Part shown: positions 18,373-27,155 of the stretch, piece by piece
Position numbering within the stretch: the first letter of the stretch is position 1
How the letters are laid out: the number at the start of each line of letters is the position of its first letter
Assembly: GCF_900187385.1 (NCBI RefSeq)
Contig: NZ_FYEY01000001.1
Coordinates: 186,001 to 250,000, forward strand
Length of the DNA: 64,000 nt
Origin: Streptomyces sp. 2114.4
GTDB lineage: Bacteria > Actinomycetota > Actinomycetes > Streptomycetales > Streptomycetaceae
Direction of reading: 5' to 3'
Position numbers and translations under genes: made by a program
Notes under the pieces: model-generated
The model's input: the letters and a program-made list of their open reading frames with translations, nothing else
Database searches by the model: none
What the model was told of the DNA's origin: nothing

Positions 18373-19353
18373 TCAGCGGACCCGTACGCGCGGATCGAGC
18401 GCCGCGTACAGCAGATCGGACAGCACGCCGGCGATCAGCACCAGGACGGCCGTGAACAGCCCGACGGTGGCGACGGAGTTGACGTCCTGTTTGTTGATCG
18501 AGTCGACGAGGAGTTCGCCCATGCCGTGCCAGCCGAAGGTCTTCTCGGTGAAGGTCGCTCCGGTGAAGAGCAGCACGATGTTGTAGACCAGCAAGGGCAC
18601 GACGGGCAGGATCGCGGTCCGCAGGCCGTGCTTGACCAGGGCCTTGCGCCGGCGCAGCCCCTTGGCCCTGGCGGTGCGCAGGAAGTCGCTGCCGAGGACG
18701 TCGAGCATGGTGGAGCGCTGGTAGCGGCTGTAGAGCGCCACCTGAAGGATGATCAGGGTCAGCGCCGGGAGCAGCATGTGCTGGGCCCGGTTGACGAGGG
18801 CGTCGAGGTTCCACTGCCCCGCGTACTGCGGGTCGTACTCGCCGAGGACCTTGATGGTCTGCGTGCCGTCGTTGAGCGCGGTGGCGCCGATCTTGAGCGC
18901 GACGCCGATCACGAACACCGGCATGGCCAGCACGAAGAACGAGGCGAGGGTGGTGAACCGGTCGAAGAGGCGGTACTGGCGGATGGCGCCGAACGCGCCG
19001 AGCGCGACACCGCCGAGGGAACCGATGAGGGTGGCGATCAGCAGGAGCCGGGTGGAGACGCCCACCCGGCGGCCGAAGTCGTCGTTGACGTCGTCACCTT
19101 CGATGGTCTTGCCGAGGTCGCCGTGGACGACGCCCTCCGCCCAGTGTCCGAACCGGGACAGGATCGGGGTGTCCGGGTTCATGTTGTAGTCGTCGAGTGT
19201 CTTGGTGATGGACGACTCGGGCAGCGGCGGGTTGCGCCCCTCGAACTTGGCGCGCGGGTTGAGGCTGAGCCCGGCCATAAAGTACGTCAGGGACGCGGCG
19301 ACGACGACCAGGACCAGGTAGTTCGCCAATCGGCGCAGCAAATATCGGCCCAT
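18373..19353 (-). CDS. Peptide ABC importer permease, DppB-like
   Basis: A 326-residue membrane protein beginning MGRYLLRRLANYLVLVVVAASLTYFM, the classic DppB N-terminus, followed by a large extracytoplasmic loop containing DTPILSRFGHWAEGVVHGDLG and then about five more helices. The coupling loop is SDFLRTARAKGLRRRKALVKHGLR. It is the first gene of the operon DppB-DppC-ATPase-binding protein. The ATG at 19353 follows GAGGAGAG. A palindromic operator candidate sits about 85 bp upstream. Confidence 0.93.
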   Translation of the reverse strand: MGRYLLRRLANYLVLVVVAASLTYFMAGLSLNPRAKFEGRNPPLPESSITKTLDDYNMNPDTPILSRFGHWAEGVVHGDLGKTIEGDDVNDDFGRRVGVSTRLLLIATLIGSLGGVALGAFGAIRQYRLFDRFTTLASFFVLAMPVFVIGVALKIGATALNDGTQTIKVLGEYDPQYAGQWNLDALVNRAQHMLLPALTLIILQVALYSRYQRSTMLDVLGSDFLRTARAKGLRRRKALVKHGLRTAILPVVPLLVYNIVLLFTGATFTEKTFGWHGMGELLVDSINKQDVNSVATVGLFTAVLVLIAGVLSDLLYAALDPRVRVR

Positions 19354-19880
19354 GGTGATGTCTCTCCTCGTGCGCACCGAATCAGCCATGTGCAGCTGAA
19401 GTGGGGATCGGTGCGGATCGAGCACATCCTTCTTGCCATCGACACATTTGTCGATCACAAGATGTTTACGGACCGGTAACGCCAACTACCCCGCCAGTCA
19501 AGGGTATTGCGGCTACTACCACGACAATCGATGGCCATCATGGAGCAGAGCTTTCGAATCCCAGGCGTGCACCGCTCTCCCGCGTAGCGAAACCCGATAG
19601 TCGGACACCGCGTGAACGTGATACGGCACCACGGGAGTTGACGAAGACTTTACGCCGGAGGGGGTATCGGGGGACGCCCGGGCTGACGGGGCGTCCGAAG
19701 TGGGTGAGGGGTGTCCCGTCCAGTGGTGTGATCGCCGCAGTGGTCTCGACACCCTCGCCGTGCAGCAGATGGCGCATGCGGGTGAGGTCGGCGTACGCGT
19801 CGTCGAGGGAAGTGCCGTTCGGGGGAAGGGCGGGTGTCGCAGAGGGAGACCGGTCCGCGCGGCTCGTACGTTCGGTCGGC
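19354..19880. other. Promoter region of the peptide importer plus remnant coding sequence
   Basis: The importer-proximal part (19354-19540) is comparatively A/T-rich and holds the palindrome at 19438-19455. The distal part overlaps a minus-strand frame (19538-19882) that looks like a decayed gene. No other gene is seen. Confidence 0.5.
19438..19455. promoter_or_regulatory. Palindrome ATCGACA-CATT-TGTCGAT upstream of importer operon
   Basis: Perfect 7-nt arms are separated by 4 bp, about 85 bp upstream of the DppB-like start codon. The position and symmetry fit an operator for the peptide importer operon. The regulator is not encoded nearby. Confidence 0.5.
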
Positions 19881-19882
19881 AT
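19538..19882 (-). pseudogene. Possible 5' fragment of a decayed gene
   Basis: The first 80 or so codons have normal Streptomyces codon bias and read like a real N-terminus (SLDDAYADLTRMRHLLHGEG). The frame then loses coding character and ends after 114 codons. Its ATG overlaps the ATG of the divergent hydrolase through a shared CATG, leaving no room for promoters. Either this is a truncated gene or one of the two starts lies further in. I cannot assign a family. Confidence 0.3.
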
Positions 19883-21293
19883 GACGTACGTATCGGCTGA
19901 TCACACATCCGGCCCCACCCGCCGCACCGCGCTCGCCGGGCTCGTCGGTGGGGCCGGGGCCGTACTGGCCTCCGGGTGCAGCACCTCGGACACCTCGCCC
20001 GCGACGGCGCCCGAGACCCGACGCACAGCACGGGCCTACGCCTCGGCGAGCGATCCCACGCCCGGTGTGATGACGCTCTTCAAGGACCCCGGCTTCAACT
20101 TCAACGGGCTCCTTGCGCTCGGCGCGGCCGGCTACGGGGCCGGTGAGGTGGGCGAGGTACTGACCGCCGTGAACACCATCAACAAGGCCGGCCTCTCCGC
20201 GCAGACGTACACCGAGACCTTCAGGAAGCTCGGCGATCAGCTGAGGGAACCGCCTCAGGACAGCGAGCCCGGGGCGCAGACCACACGGTTCCGGGACCTG
20301 CGGGCCGCGCAGTACTACGGCCAGGGGCTCTTCTTCGTCCTCGGTTCCCACACCCCCGGCAGCGAGGAGCAGCTGTACCAGGCGGGGCGCGACGCCTGGG
20401 ACGCGTTCTGCCGGCGGTGCGACCCGGCGCCGGTGACGGCCCGCGTCCCGTACAAGAAGACCCCGCTGCCCGTGTGGTTCTTCCGGCCGGACGGCTCCGG
20501 CAAGCGGCGCCCCACCGTGATCCTCACCAACGGCAGCGACGGGCAGAACGTCGACATGTGGACCTATGGCGTCCAGGCCGCCCTTCAGCGCGACTGGAAC
20601 GCCCTGGTGTACGACGGTCCCGGACAGGGCCAGTTGCTCTTCGTCGACCAGGTGGTCTTCACGCCACGCTGGGAGAGGGTCGTCACCCCGCTCGTCGACT
20701 GGCTGTCCGCCCGCTCGGACGTGGACAGCGGCAAGATCGCCCTGACCGGGCTGAGCATGGCCGGCAATCTGGCCCCCCGGGCCGCGGCCTTCGAGCACCG
20801 GATCGCCGCGCTGGTGGCGATGCCCGGTGTGCTCACGCCCTGGCTGGGCTTTCCTCCGGAGATCCGGGAAGTTCTCACCCCGGACAAGAAGAAGACCAAC
20901 GCCATCTGGAACAACGAGGTCGTCCCGGACCTGCCGCCGTCCGCGGCCGCCACGATGAAGAAGCGCTTCGAGCCGTTCTCCGTGCCGGCGATGCTCGCGG
21001 CCCGCAAGGGCAAGATGTTCACCGACTTCTACACCCCTGCCACCCTCATCAAGTCGCTGGACATCACGGACGTCGTCGGCCGGATCACGATGCCCACGCT
21101 GGTGCTCGACTACGAATTCGAGCAGTTCTACCCGGGACAGCCGCGCCAGATGTTCGACAAACTCAGGGCTCCCAAGGACTACGTAAAGCTCACCGCGGCC
21201 ACCGGCGCGCAGTTGCACTGCTCCCCGATGGCCCCGCAGCAGCACTGCGAGGTCGTCTTCGACTGGCTTCAGGAGAAACTGACCGGCAGCTGA
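19881..21293 (+). CDS. Tat-exported alpha/beta-hydrolase, lipoprotein
   Basis: A 470-residue protein with a Tat-type signal (TRRTALAGLVGGAGAVLASGC) ending in a lipobox-like LASGC, so probably exported folded and anchored to the membrane. The hydrolase domain shows the nucleophile elbow GLSMAG (Ser292), an NGSDG oxyanion-type loop near residue 218 and YDGPGQG. The long helical N-terminal part and overall pattern resemble the 2,6-dihydropseudooxynicotine-hydrolase-like family, whose members cleave C-C or ester bonds. The substrate is unknown. The ATG at 19881 has only a weak ribosome-binding site; a later start would remove the Tat motif. Confidence 0.8.
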   Translation: MTYVSADHTSGPTRRTALAGLVGGAGAVLASGCSTSDTSPATAPETRRTARAYASASDPTPGVMTLFKDPGFNFNGLLALGAAGYGAGEVGEVLTAVNTINKAGLSAQTYTETFRKLGDQLREPPQDSEPGAQTTRFRDLRAAQYYGQGLFFVLGSHTPGSEEQLYQAGRDAWDAFCRRCDPAPVTARVPYKKTPLPVWFFRPDGSGKRRPTVILTNGSDGQNVDMWTYGVQAALQRDWNALVYDGPGQGQLLFVDQVVFTPRWERVVTPLVDWLSARSDVDSGKIALTGLSMAGNLAPRAAAFEHRIAALVAMPGVLTPWLGFPPEIREVLTPDKKKTNAIWNNEVVPDLPPSAAATMKKRFEPFSVPAMLAARKGKMFTDFYTPATLIKSLDITDVVGRITMPTLVLDYEFEQFYPGQPRQMFDKLRAPKDYVKLTAATGAQLHCSPMAPQQHCEVVFDWLQEKLTGS

Positions 21294-21484
21294 CTTCCGC
21301 GGCGGCCTCCCCCGGCCGGGCCGGAACGGCTTCCACCTGGCGCGGCGCACCGCATCTGCGCCCTGCACGCCCTCCGGCCTGCCGTACCGGGTCCGTGGCG
21401 CTCTTGCACGGCGCGGAGAGTACGGCCAGTGTGGGGACGGCGGCCCGTGGCCGCCGGTGGGTTCGTCACACCTCTGGAGTGCGC

Positions 21485-22351
21485 GTGGCTTCCTTCGTAC
21501 TGCCTCATGCCCTGCACGGACGGGGATCGCACAAGGTCATCGCCGTGCACGGCTGGTTCGCCGACAGGTCCGCCTTCGACCCGGTCCTGCCGGATCTCGA
21601 TCAGGGCGCCTTCCAGTACGCGCTGGTCGACCTCCGTGGCTATGGCGAGGCGAGGGGCGCGGCCGGCGCCTACACGTCGGGCGAGGGCGCGGCCGATGTA
21701 CTCGCGCTCGCCGACCGGCTGGGCTGGGAGCGGTTCTCGGTGGTCGGGCATTCGATGGGGGCAAGCGTCGTCCAACGGGTACTGGCCGCGGCTCCGCACC
21801 GGGTGCGCAGGCTGGTGGGGATCTCGCCGGTCCCGGCCTCCGGGCTGCCGCTGCCACCGCAGCAGTGGGAGCTGTTCTCCTCGGCGGCGCACGCGCCGGA
21901 GAACCGGCGGGCCATCATCGATCTCACCACCGGCGGGCGGCGCCCCGCCGCTTGGCTGGACCGGATGGTGCGGCGGTCCCTGGAGCGCAGTGATCCGAAG
22001 GCGTTCCGGTCCTGGCTGGATTCCTGGTCAGGGGAGACGTTCTCTGCCGAGGTCGAGGGCTCGGCCGTACCGGCGCTCGCGGTGACCGGGGCGCTGGATC
22101 CCGCGCTGACCGCCGACCTGGCACGTGCGACATGGATGCGCTGGTACGCCAACAGCCGGCTGGTCGAACTGCCCTCGGCAGGGCACTACGCCATGGACGA
22201 AACCCCGCTGGAGCTGATCCGGGCCGTGGAGGACTTCCTGCGCGCCGACGGTGACGGCGACGGAAACGGCGACGGGGACGGGGACGGGGACGGGGACAGC
22301 AACGGCGACGGAAACGCCGACGGCAACGGTGACGGGCCCGAAGGCGGATGA
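21485..22351 (+). CDS. Alpha/beta-hydrolase with acidic Gly-Asp tail
   Basis: A 288-residue cytoplasmic hydrolase. It has an HGWFADRSAF oxyanion region, VVGHSMGAS nucleophile elbow (Ser90), ALAVTGALDPAL as the acid-residue strand and SAGHYAMDE carrying the catalytic His. The family includes esterases, haloperoxidases and C-C hydrolases. The last 35 residues are an almost pure Asp/Gly/Asn tail encoded by 6-bp repeats and look dispensable for catalysis. GTG at 21485 follows TGGAG; another GTG at 21479 is possible. The stop overlaps the start of the following P450 (ATGA), so the two are translationally coupled. Confidence 0.85.
   Translation: MASFVLPHALHGRGSHKVIAVHGWFADRSAFDPVLPDLDQGAFQYALVDLRGYGEARGAAGAYTSGEGAADVLALADRLGWERFSVVGHSMGASVVQRVLAAAPHRVRRLVGISPVPASGLPLPPQQWELFSSAAHAPENRRAIIDLTTGGRRPAAWLDRMVRRSLERSDPKAFRSWLDSWSGETFSAEVEGSAVPALAVTGALDPALTADLARATWMRWYANSRLVELPSAGHYAMDETPLELIRAVEDFLRADGDGDGNGDGDGDGDGDSNGDGNADGNGDGPEGG
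22247..22336 (+). repeat. Hexanucleotide repeat tract encoding (Gly-Asp)n
   Basis: About 15 imperfect copies of GACGGN run in frame at the 3' end of the hydrolase gene and encode DGDGNGDGDG-type sequence. Such tracts change length by slippage, in steps of two residues. Confidence 0.9.
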
Positions 22352-23679
22352 CCGTGCCCGCTGGTGGTGCGGCTCAGCCGGGCGCCCGGGGCGTGCCGGA
22401 CGTGCGGGATGCGCCGGGCGTCCCTGACGTCTTCGACCCGCGCGGCTACGCCGACGGTCTGCCGCACGCGGCGTACCGGCTCCTGCGGGAGCGGCATCCG
22501 GTGGCCTGGCAGGAGGAGCACGAAGTGCTCGGCTGGCCGGCCGGCCCCGGCTTCTGGGCGGTCACGCGCCATGAGGACGTCGTACGGGTGCTGAAGGACG
22601 CGGCCAGGTTCTCCTCCCATCTGGGAGCCACCCAGATCCGCGACCCGGACCCCGCCGATCTGCCGTTCATCCGCCGCATGATGCTCAATCAGGATCCCCC
22701 CGGCCACGGGCGGCTGCGGCGCCTGGTCAGCCGTGCCTTCACCCCTCGCCGCATCGAGCGGTTCGGCTCGGCCGTCCGCGAGCGGGCCCGTGACCTGCTG
22801 ACCTCGGCGGTCGATGCCGCGCGTGCGGGGAACGGGGTGCGCGACCTCGTCACCGATGTCACCGACGACTTCGCGCTGCTCAACCTCGCCGATCTGCTCG
22901 GGGTGCCGCCCGCTGAACGCGGACTGCTCCTGGCCTGGACCCGGCGCGTCATCGGCTACCAGGACCCGGATGAGTCCGGCCCGGCCGCCCCGGGCCCGGA
23001 CGGTCGCCCCGCCGACCCGCGGTCCCCGGCGATGCTGCAGGACATGTTCGGCTTCGCGCGTGAGCTGGCCGCCCACAAACGGCGGCATCCGGGCGACGAC
23101 GTGATGACCGTGCTGGCAGCGGACGGCGAACTGGCCACGCCCGAGCTGGAGATGTTCTTCTTCCTGCTGACCATCGCGGGCAACGACACCGTACGCAGCG
23201 CGGCCCCCGGCGGCCTGCTGGCGCTGGCCCGGCACCCGGAGGCGTACCGCCGCCTGCGCACCGGCGCGGTGGGGACGGCGACGGGGGTGGAGGAGCTGCT
23301 GCGCTGGCATCCGCCGGTGCTCAGCTTCCGCCGGACCGCCGTGTGCGACACCGAGCTGGCCGGGCAGCGGATACGCGCCGGCGACAAAGTGGTCGTCTTC
23401 CACGGTTCGGCGAACTTCGACGAGCGGGCCTTCGCCACCCCGCACCTCCTGGACCTGTCCCGCTCCCCCAACCCCCATGTCTCGTTCGGTGACGGCCCGC
23501 ACATCTGCCTGGGCGCACACCTCGCCCGGTTGCAACTGCGGGTGCTGTACGAGGAGACGGCCCGCCTGGTGCCCTCCCTGGCGCTCGCCAAGCGGCCCCG
23601 GCGGCTGGTGTCGAACTTCATCAACGGGCTCAAGTCGCTGCCTTTGCGGCTGGTGGAGCCTGCAGCAGCGCGGCGGTGA
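22348..23679 (+). CDS. Cytochrome P450
   Basis: A 443-residue P450 with all core motifs: I-helix AGNDT at residue 277, ExxR as ELLR in VEELLRWHPP, and heme loop FGDGPHICLG starting at residue 380 with Cys387. AGNDT and the N-terminal WQEEHEVLGWPAGPGFWAVTRHEDV are typical of the CYP124/125/142-like group that oxidises sterol or branched-lipid side chains, but this does not settle the substrate. It starts in an ATGA overlap with the preceding hydrolase, implying a joint function. Its last 50 bp overlap the convergent ABC ATPase gene, so both 3' ends are constrained. Confidence 0.92.
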   Translation: MTVPAGGAAQPGARGVPDVRDAPGVPDVFDPRGYADGLPHAAYRLLRERHPVAWQEEHEVLGWPAGPGFWAVTRHEDVVRVLKDAARFSSHLGATQIRDPDPADLPFIRRMMLNQDPPGHGRLRRLVSRAFTPRRIERFGSAVRERARDLLTSAVDAARAGNGVRDLVTDVTDDFALLNLADLLGVPPAERGLLLAWTRRVIGYQDPDESGPAAPGPDGRPADPRSPAMLQDMFGFARELAAHKRRHPGDDVMTVLAADGELATPELEMFFFLLTIAGNDTVRSAAPGGLLALARHPEAYRRLRTGAVGTATGVEELLRWHPPVLSFRRTAVCDTELAGQRIRAGDKVVVFHGSANFDERAFATPHLLDLSRSPNPHVSFGDGPHICLGAHLARLQLRVLYEETARLVPSLALAKRPRRLVSNFINGLKSLPLRLVEPAAARR

Positions 23680-25219
23680 GGGGGTGTTGCGGGTCTGCGA
23701 GGAGCTGACCGGTCGGGCCCTGTTCGACGAGGCGGCCCCGGTCGAGCACGGCGGTGCGGGTGGCCAGGGCCGCGGTGTCGCGGTCATGGGTGATCAGGAG
23801 CAGGGACAGGTCCGGGTGGGCCCCCAGGAGCCGGTCCAGGAGGGCGCGGAGGTTCCGGCGCGCGACGGTGTCCAGGCCGGAGGTGATTTCGTCGCAGATC
23901 AGGACCCTGGGGCGGGCCAGCAGGGCGCGGGCCAGGGCGGCGCGCTGGAGTTCGCCGCCGGACAGCTCCGATGGCTTGCGGCGTACCAGGTCACCGGCGA
24001 GCCCGAGGGCGCTCAGGGTGTGCTCGGCCTCGGCCAGCGCCTCGGGGACGGGGACCCGGCGCAGGCGTACGGCCGTGCGGCTCACCTGGTCGAGGACCGG
24101 GCGGTATGCGTCGAAGGCGGCCCGTGCGTCCTGGAAGACGTACTGCACTGCCGCCAGTTGTTCGCGGGTACGGTCGCGGAGGCTGCGGGGAAGTACGGCC
24201 CCGTCGAGCAGCATCTCGCCGTCGTAGGTCCGGTGGAGGCCGGCCAGGCATCGGGCGAGCGTGGTCTTGCCGCTGCCCGAGCGGCCCACGAGGGCTGAGC
24301 AGCCCGGCGGGAGCCGGAGACCGACGGCGTGCAGGACCGGGGACCTGCCGTGGCGGGCGGTGAGGGCCCGCACCTGGAGCACGGGCTTGGGGGCGGCGGG
24401 GGCGGTCAGGGAATTACCGTGCCGCGCACCGGCGTCCGGGGTGGTGGCGCTGTGGTGGGCGGGCGCGGTATCCGACGGCCCGGCGGAACCTGCTTCGGTG
24501 AGGAGTTCGCGGGTCCAGGGGTGCTGTGGGGAGCGCCAGAGTCCGTCCGGTGAGCCGGACTCCACGATGCGGCCGGCCCGCAGGACGTGGATCTCATCGG
24601 CCAGGGCACGGACGACGTCGAGGTCGTGGCTCAGGAGCAGGATCGCGAGGCCCTGCCGGGCCAGGGCGACCAGGTGGCCGGCGATCTGCCGCTTCGTCAG
24701 TGCGTCCTGGCCGGTGGTCGGTTCGTCGGCGACGAGGGTGGTGGCACCGCTCAGGAGGGCCTGGGCGAGAACGATACGTTGCTGCTGGCCACCGGAGAGC
24801 TGGTGGGGGAAGCGGTGCAGCAGGGCTTCGCCGTCGGGTATCCGGGCCTGGTCGAGGGCGCGCAGCAGGTGCTGACGGGCGGCGGGGCGGCGGGCGCGGC
24901 GGGGCAGGTGGCGTACCCGGCTGCGGGCGATGTCCCGGAGGAGGGCGGCCACCGGCCGGGCGGGGTTGAGGACGGCGGCGGGATGCTGCGGTACGTAACC
25001 GATGAGGCCGTCGGGGACGCGCACCTCGCCGGTCACCGTGGCGCCGGGCGGAAACTCGCGGAGCAGGGCGAGCCCGGTGGTGGTCTTGCCGCTGCCGGAG
25101 GCACCGATCAGCGCGGTGACCTGGCCGGGCGGCACCCGGAGGCTCACCCCGTCGACAAGGGCCCGGCCGCCGGTCTCGACACGGAGGTCCTGGACCCGGG
25201 CGATGTCGGTGGCGTTCAT
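23630..25219 (-). CDS. Fused Dpp/Nik-type ABC importer ATPase
   Basis: A 529-residue protein with two nucleotide-binding domains. The first has GASGSGKTTT, signature LSGGQQQR and TLVADEP. The second has GRSGSGKTT, signature LSGGELQR and VLICDEI, where Ile replaces the usual Pro after the Walker B Glu. Unlike the paralogue at 14997-17132, neither half carries the cysteine-rich extension after its NBD. It is the last gene of the ten-gene operon and starts in an ATGA overlap with the DppC-like permease. It should energise re-uptake of the operon's product, probably metal-loaded. Confidence 0.92.
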   Translation of the reverse strand: MNATDIARVQDLRVETGGRALVDGVSLRVPPGQVTALIGASGSGKTTTGLALLREFPPGATVTGEVRVPDGLIGYVPQHPAAVLNPARPVAALLRDIARSRVRHLPRRARRPAARQHLLRALDQARIPDGEALLHRFPHQLSGGQQQRIVLAQALLSGATTLVADEPTTGQDALTKRQIAGHLVALARQGLAILLLSHDLDVVRALADEIHVLRAGRIVESGSPDGLWRSPQHPWTRELLTEAGSAGPSDTAPAHHSATTPDAGARHGNSLTAPAAPKPVLQVRALTARHGRSPVLHAVGLRLPPGCSALVGRSGSGKTTLARCLAGLHRTYDGEMLLDGAVLPRSLRDRTREQLAAVQYVFQDARAAFDAYRPVLDQVSRTAVRLRRVPVPEALAEAEHTLSALGLAGDLVRRKPSELSGGELQRAALARALLARPRVLICDEITSGLDTVARRNLRALLDRLLGAHPDLSLLLITHDRDTAALATRTAVLDRGRLVEQGPTGQLLADPQHPLTAALLQAPPAAKAAT

Positions 25220-26205
25220 GGGTGGCTCTTCTCGCTGCGCCCCGGCCCGGCGGCCGTGGCATCGGTGGGCGGGGTGTCGGGGGCCGTGGCATCGGTGGGC
25301 AGGGGGTCAGGGCTTGAGCCGGGTCGCGGTGCACGGTGCCGCCGGGAGCCCCGTCCGGGCCGCGGGGCACGGTCCGGCCGCGGTGCACGGCCCCGCCGCT
25401 GTCGTGGTCCGCTTCGGTCGAGGGCGGCGTCGAAGAGCAGGTTGGTGCCCATGGTCAGGGCCATGATCAGCACGGCGGGCAGCGCGACGGCCCAGGGCTG
25501 GACGAACATGCCCGTCCGGTTGCGGTCGACCATCACCGCCCAGTCGGCGGCGTCCGGTTCGGCACCGACGCCGAGGAAGGCGGCCGTGGCCACCAGATAG
25601 AGCACGCCGGTCAGCCGTACCCCGGCATCGGCGGCAAGGGTGCGCAGGGCCGAGCGGCCGGCGTAGCCCACGGCGGTCCGCCACCAGGTCTCACCCTGCA
25701 TGCGCAGCGCCTCGACCGCGGGCGAAGCGGCCGCCTCGGCGGCGGCCGCCCGGACGGTCCGGGCGGCATCCGGGATGCTGACCAGCGCCACCAGAAGGGC
25801 GAGCCCGCCGGCACCGGGCGTCAGGACCGCCGCCACCAGCAAGATGACCAGGAGCGACGGCACGGCGAGCAGGATGTCCAGGGGGCGCATCACGAGCTCT
25901 TCCAGCCAGCGGCGGTGGGTCAGCGCGCCGAAGAGGCCCAGGGGCAGCGCCACCGCGTAGGCCAGCGCGGTCGCCGCGAGCGCGGTCAGGACCACGGGGC
26001 GGCCACCGAGCAGCACCTGCCGCCAGACGTCCCGTCCGACGAAGTCGGTGCCGGCCCAGTGGCCGCCGCCCGCGGTGAAGGACGCGGCCCGTGGCCCGGG
26101 CTCCCCCGCGAACAACGGCCCGAGCAGGGCGAGCAGCAGCGGGACGGCGACGATCAGCAGGGCGAAGGTGAAGCGTCCCCGGCCGCCGGTCGTCCGTGTC
26201 CTCAT
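25216..26205 (-). CDS. Dpp/Nik-type ABC importer permease (C subunit)
   Basis: A 329-residue membrane protein beginning MRTRTTGGRGRFTFALLIVAVPLLLALLGPLF. It has the DppC/NikC hallmark GTDFVGRDVWRQVLLGGR and the coupling loop SPAVEALRMQGETWWRTAVGYAGRSALR. The last 70 residues are a Pro/Arg/Asp-rich tail (PRPDRAPRPGRGSRRHR and repeated PTDATAP) unlike standard NikC proteins and probably disordered in the cytoplasm. ATGA overlaps join it to the genes on both sides. Confidence 0.9.
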   Translation of the reverse strand: MRTRTTGGRGRFTFALLIVAVPLLLALLGPLFAGEPGPRAASFTAGGGHWAGTDFVGRDVWRQVLLGGRPVVLTALAATALAYAVALPLGLFGALTHRRWLEELVMRPLDILLAVPSLLVILLVAAVLTPGAGGLALLVALVSIPDAARTVRAAAAEAAASPAVEALRMQGETWWRTAVGYAGRSALRTLAADAGVRLTGVLYLVATAAFLGVGAEPDAADWAVMVDRNRTGMFVQPWAVALPAVLIMALTMGTNLLFDAALDRSGPRQRRGRAPRPDRAPRPGRGSRRHRAPRPGSSPDPLPTDATAPDTPPTDATAAGPGRSEKSHP

Positions 26206-27155
26206 GCCGCCTCCCCGGTTCGCGGCACGAAGCGGTAAGTGACCAGGTCGGCACCCAGGTTGAGGACGACGGCGGTGCATCCGAAGACGACCGCCAGGCC
26301 CTGGAGGACGGGGACATCGCGTTCCGCGACGGCGTTCATCAGGACGGTTCCGAGCCCGGGAATCACGAAAAGGGCCTCCACGACGATGACACCGCACAGC
26401 AGCCAGTCGACCGTGCGGGCGAGCTGTTGGGCGGCGGGCCCCAGGGCGTGGGGCAGGGCGTGCGCGTAGCGGATGCGCGCGCCGGGGATGCCGTAGCGGC
26501 GGGCATGGGTGACGTACGGCGACGCCAGTGCGTCGATCATGCCGGCCCGGACCAGGCGCGTCAGCGAGCACACCGGGCGGGCCAGCAGGACGAGTACCGG
26601 CAGCACCAGCGCCGCGGGATGGCTGAGCAGATCACCGCCGTACCCCACGGCGGTCGGTGGCAGCAGGCCCAGGTGCAGCGCGAAGACCGCGACCAGCAGC
26701 ACCCCGAGGACGAACTCCGGTACGGCGTACACGGCCAGGGTCACCGAACTGATGAGCCGGTCCCCCAGCCGTCCCTCGTAGCGGGCGGCCAGCACACCGA
26801 GGCCGCCGGCGGCCGGCACCAGCAGGAGCAGGGTGAGCGCGGCGAGCAGAAGGGTCGGCCCGAAGCCGTCACCGATGGCGGAGCTGACCGGCCGGCCGGA
26901 GGTCAGCGAGCTGCCGAGGTCCCCGTGCAGCAGTCCGGCCGCCCACTCCCCCAGGCGCTCGGCGGCGGGCCGGTCCAGGTGCAGGGTCTCCCGGATGGCG
27001 GCGATCCGCCCTGGGTCGGGCTGGTCACCGGCGAGCGCCACCGCGGCGTCGCCGGGCAGCGCCTCGGTGAGGGCGAAGACCAGCAGGACGACCGCGGCGG
27101 TCTGCCCGGCGCCGAGCAGCAGCCGGCGTGCCCACCACGACCGCAGGCCGGTCAT
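26202..27155 (-). CDS. Dpp/Nik-type ABC importer permease (B subunit)
   Basis: A 317-residue membrane protein. The N-terminal helix LLLGAGQTAAVVLLVFALTEALPGDAA and the following GEWAAGLLHGDLGSSL are typical of DppB/NikB. The core has about six helices with the coupling loop SPYVTHARRYGIPGARIRYAHALP. The C-terminus reads LVTYRFVPRTGEAA. It overlaps the binding-protein stop and the NikC-like start by 4 bp each. Together with the neighbouring genes it forms a complete importer of the peptide/nickel/opine class. Confidence 0.92.
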   Translation of the reverse strand: MTGLRSWWARRLLLGAGQTAAVVLLVFALTEALPGDAAVALAGDQPDPGRIAAIRETLHLDRPAAERLGEWAAGLLHGDLGSSLTSGRPVSSAIGDGFGPTLLLAALTLLLLVPAAGGLGVLAARYEGRLGDRLISSVTLAVYAVPEFVLGVLLVAVFALHLGLLPPTAVGYGGDLLSHPAALVLPVLVLLARPVCSLTRLVRAGMIDALASPYVTHARRYGIPGARIRYAHALPHALGPAAQQLARTVDWLLCGVIVVEALFVIPGLGTVLMNAVAERDVPVLQGLAVVFGCTAVVLNLGADLVTYRFVPRTGEAA

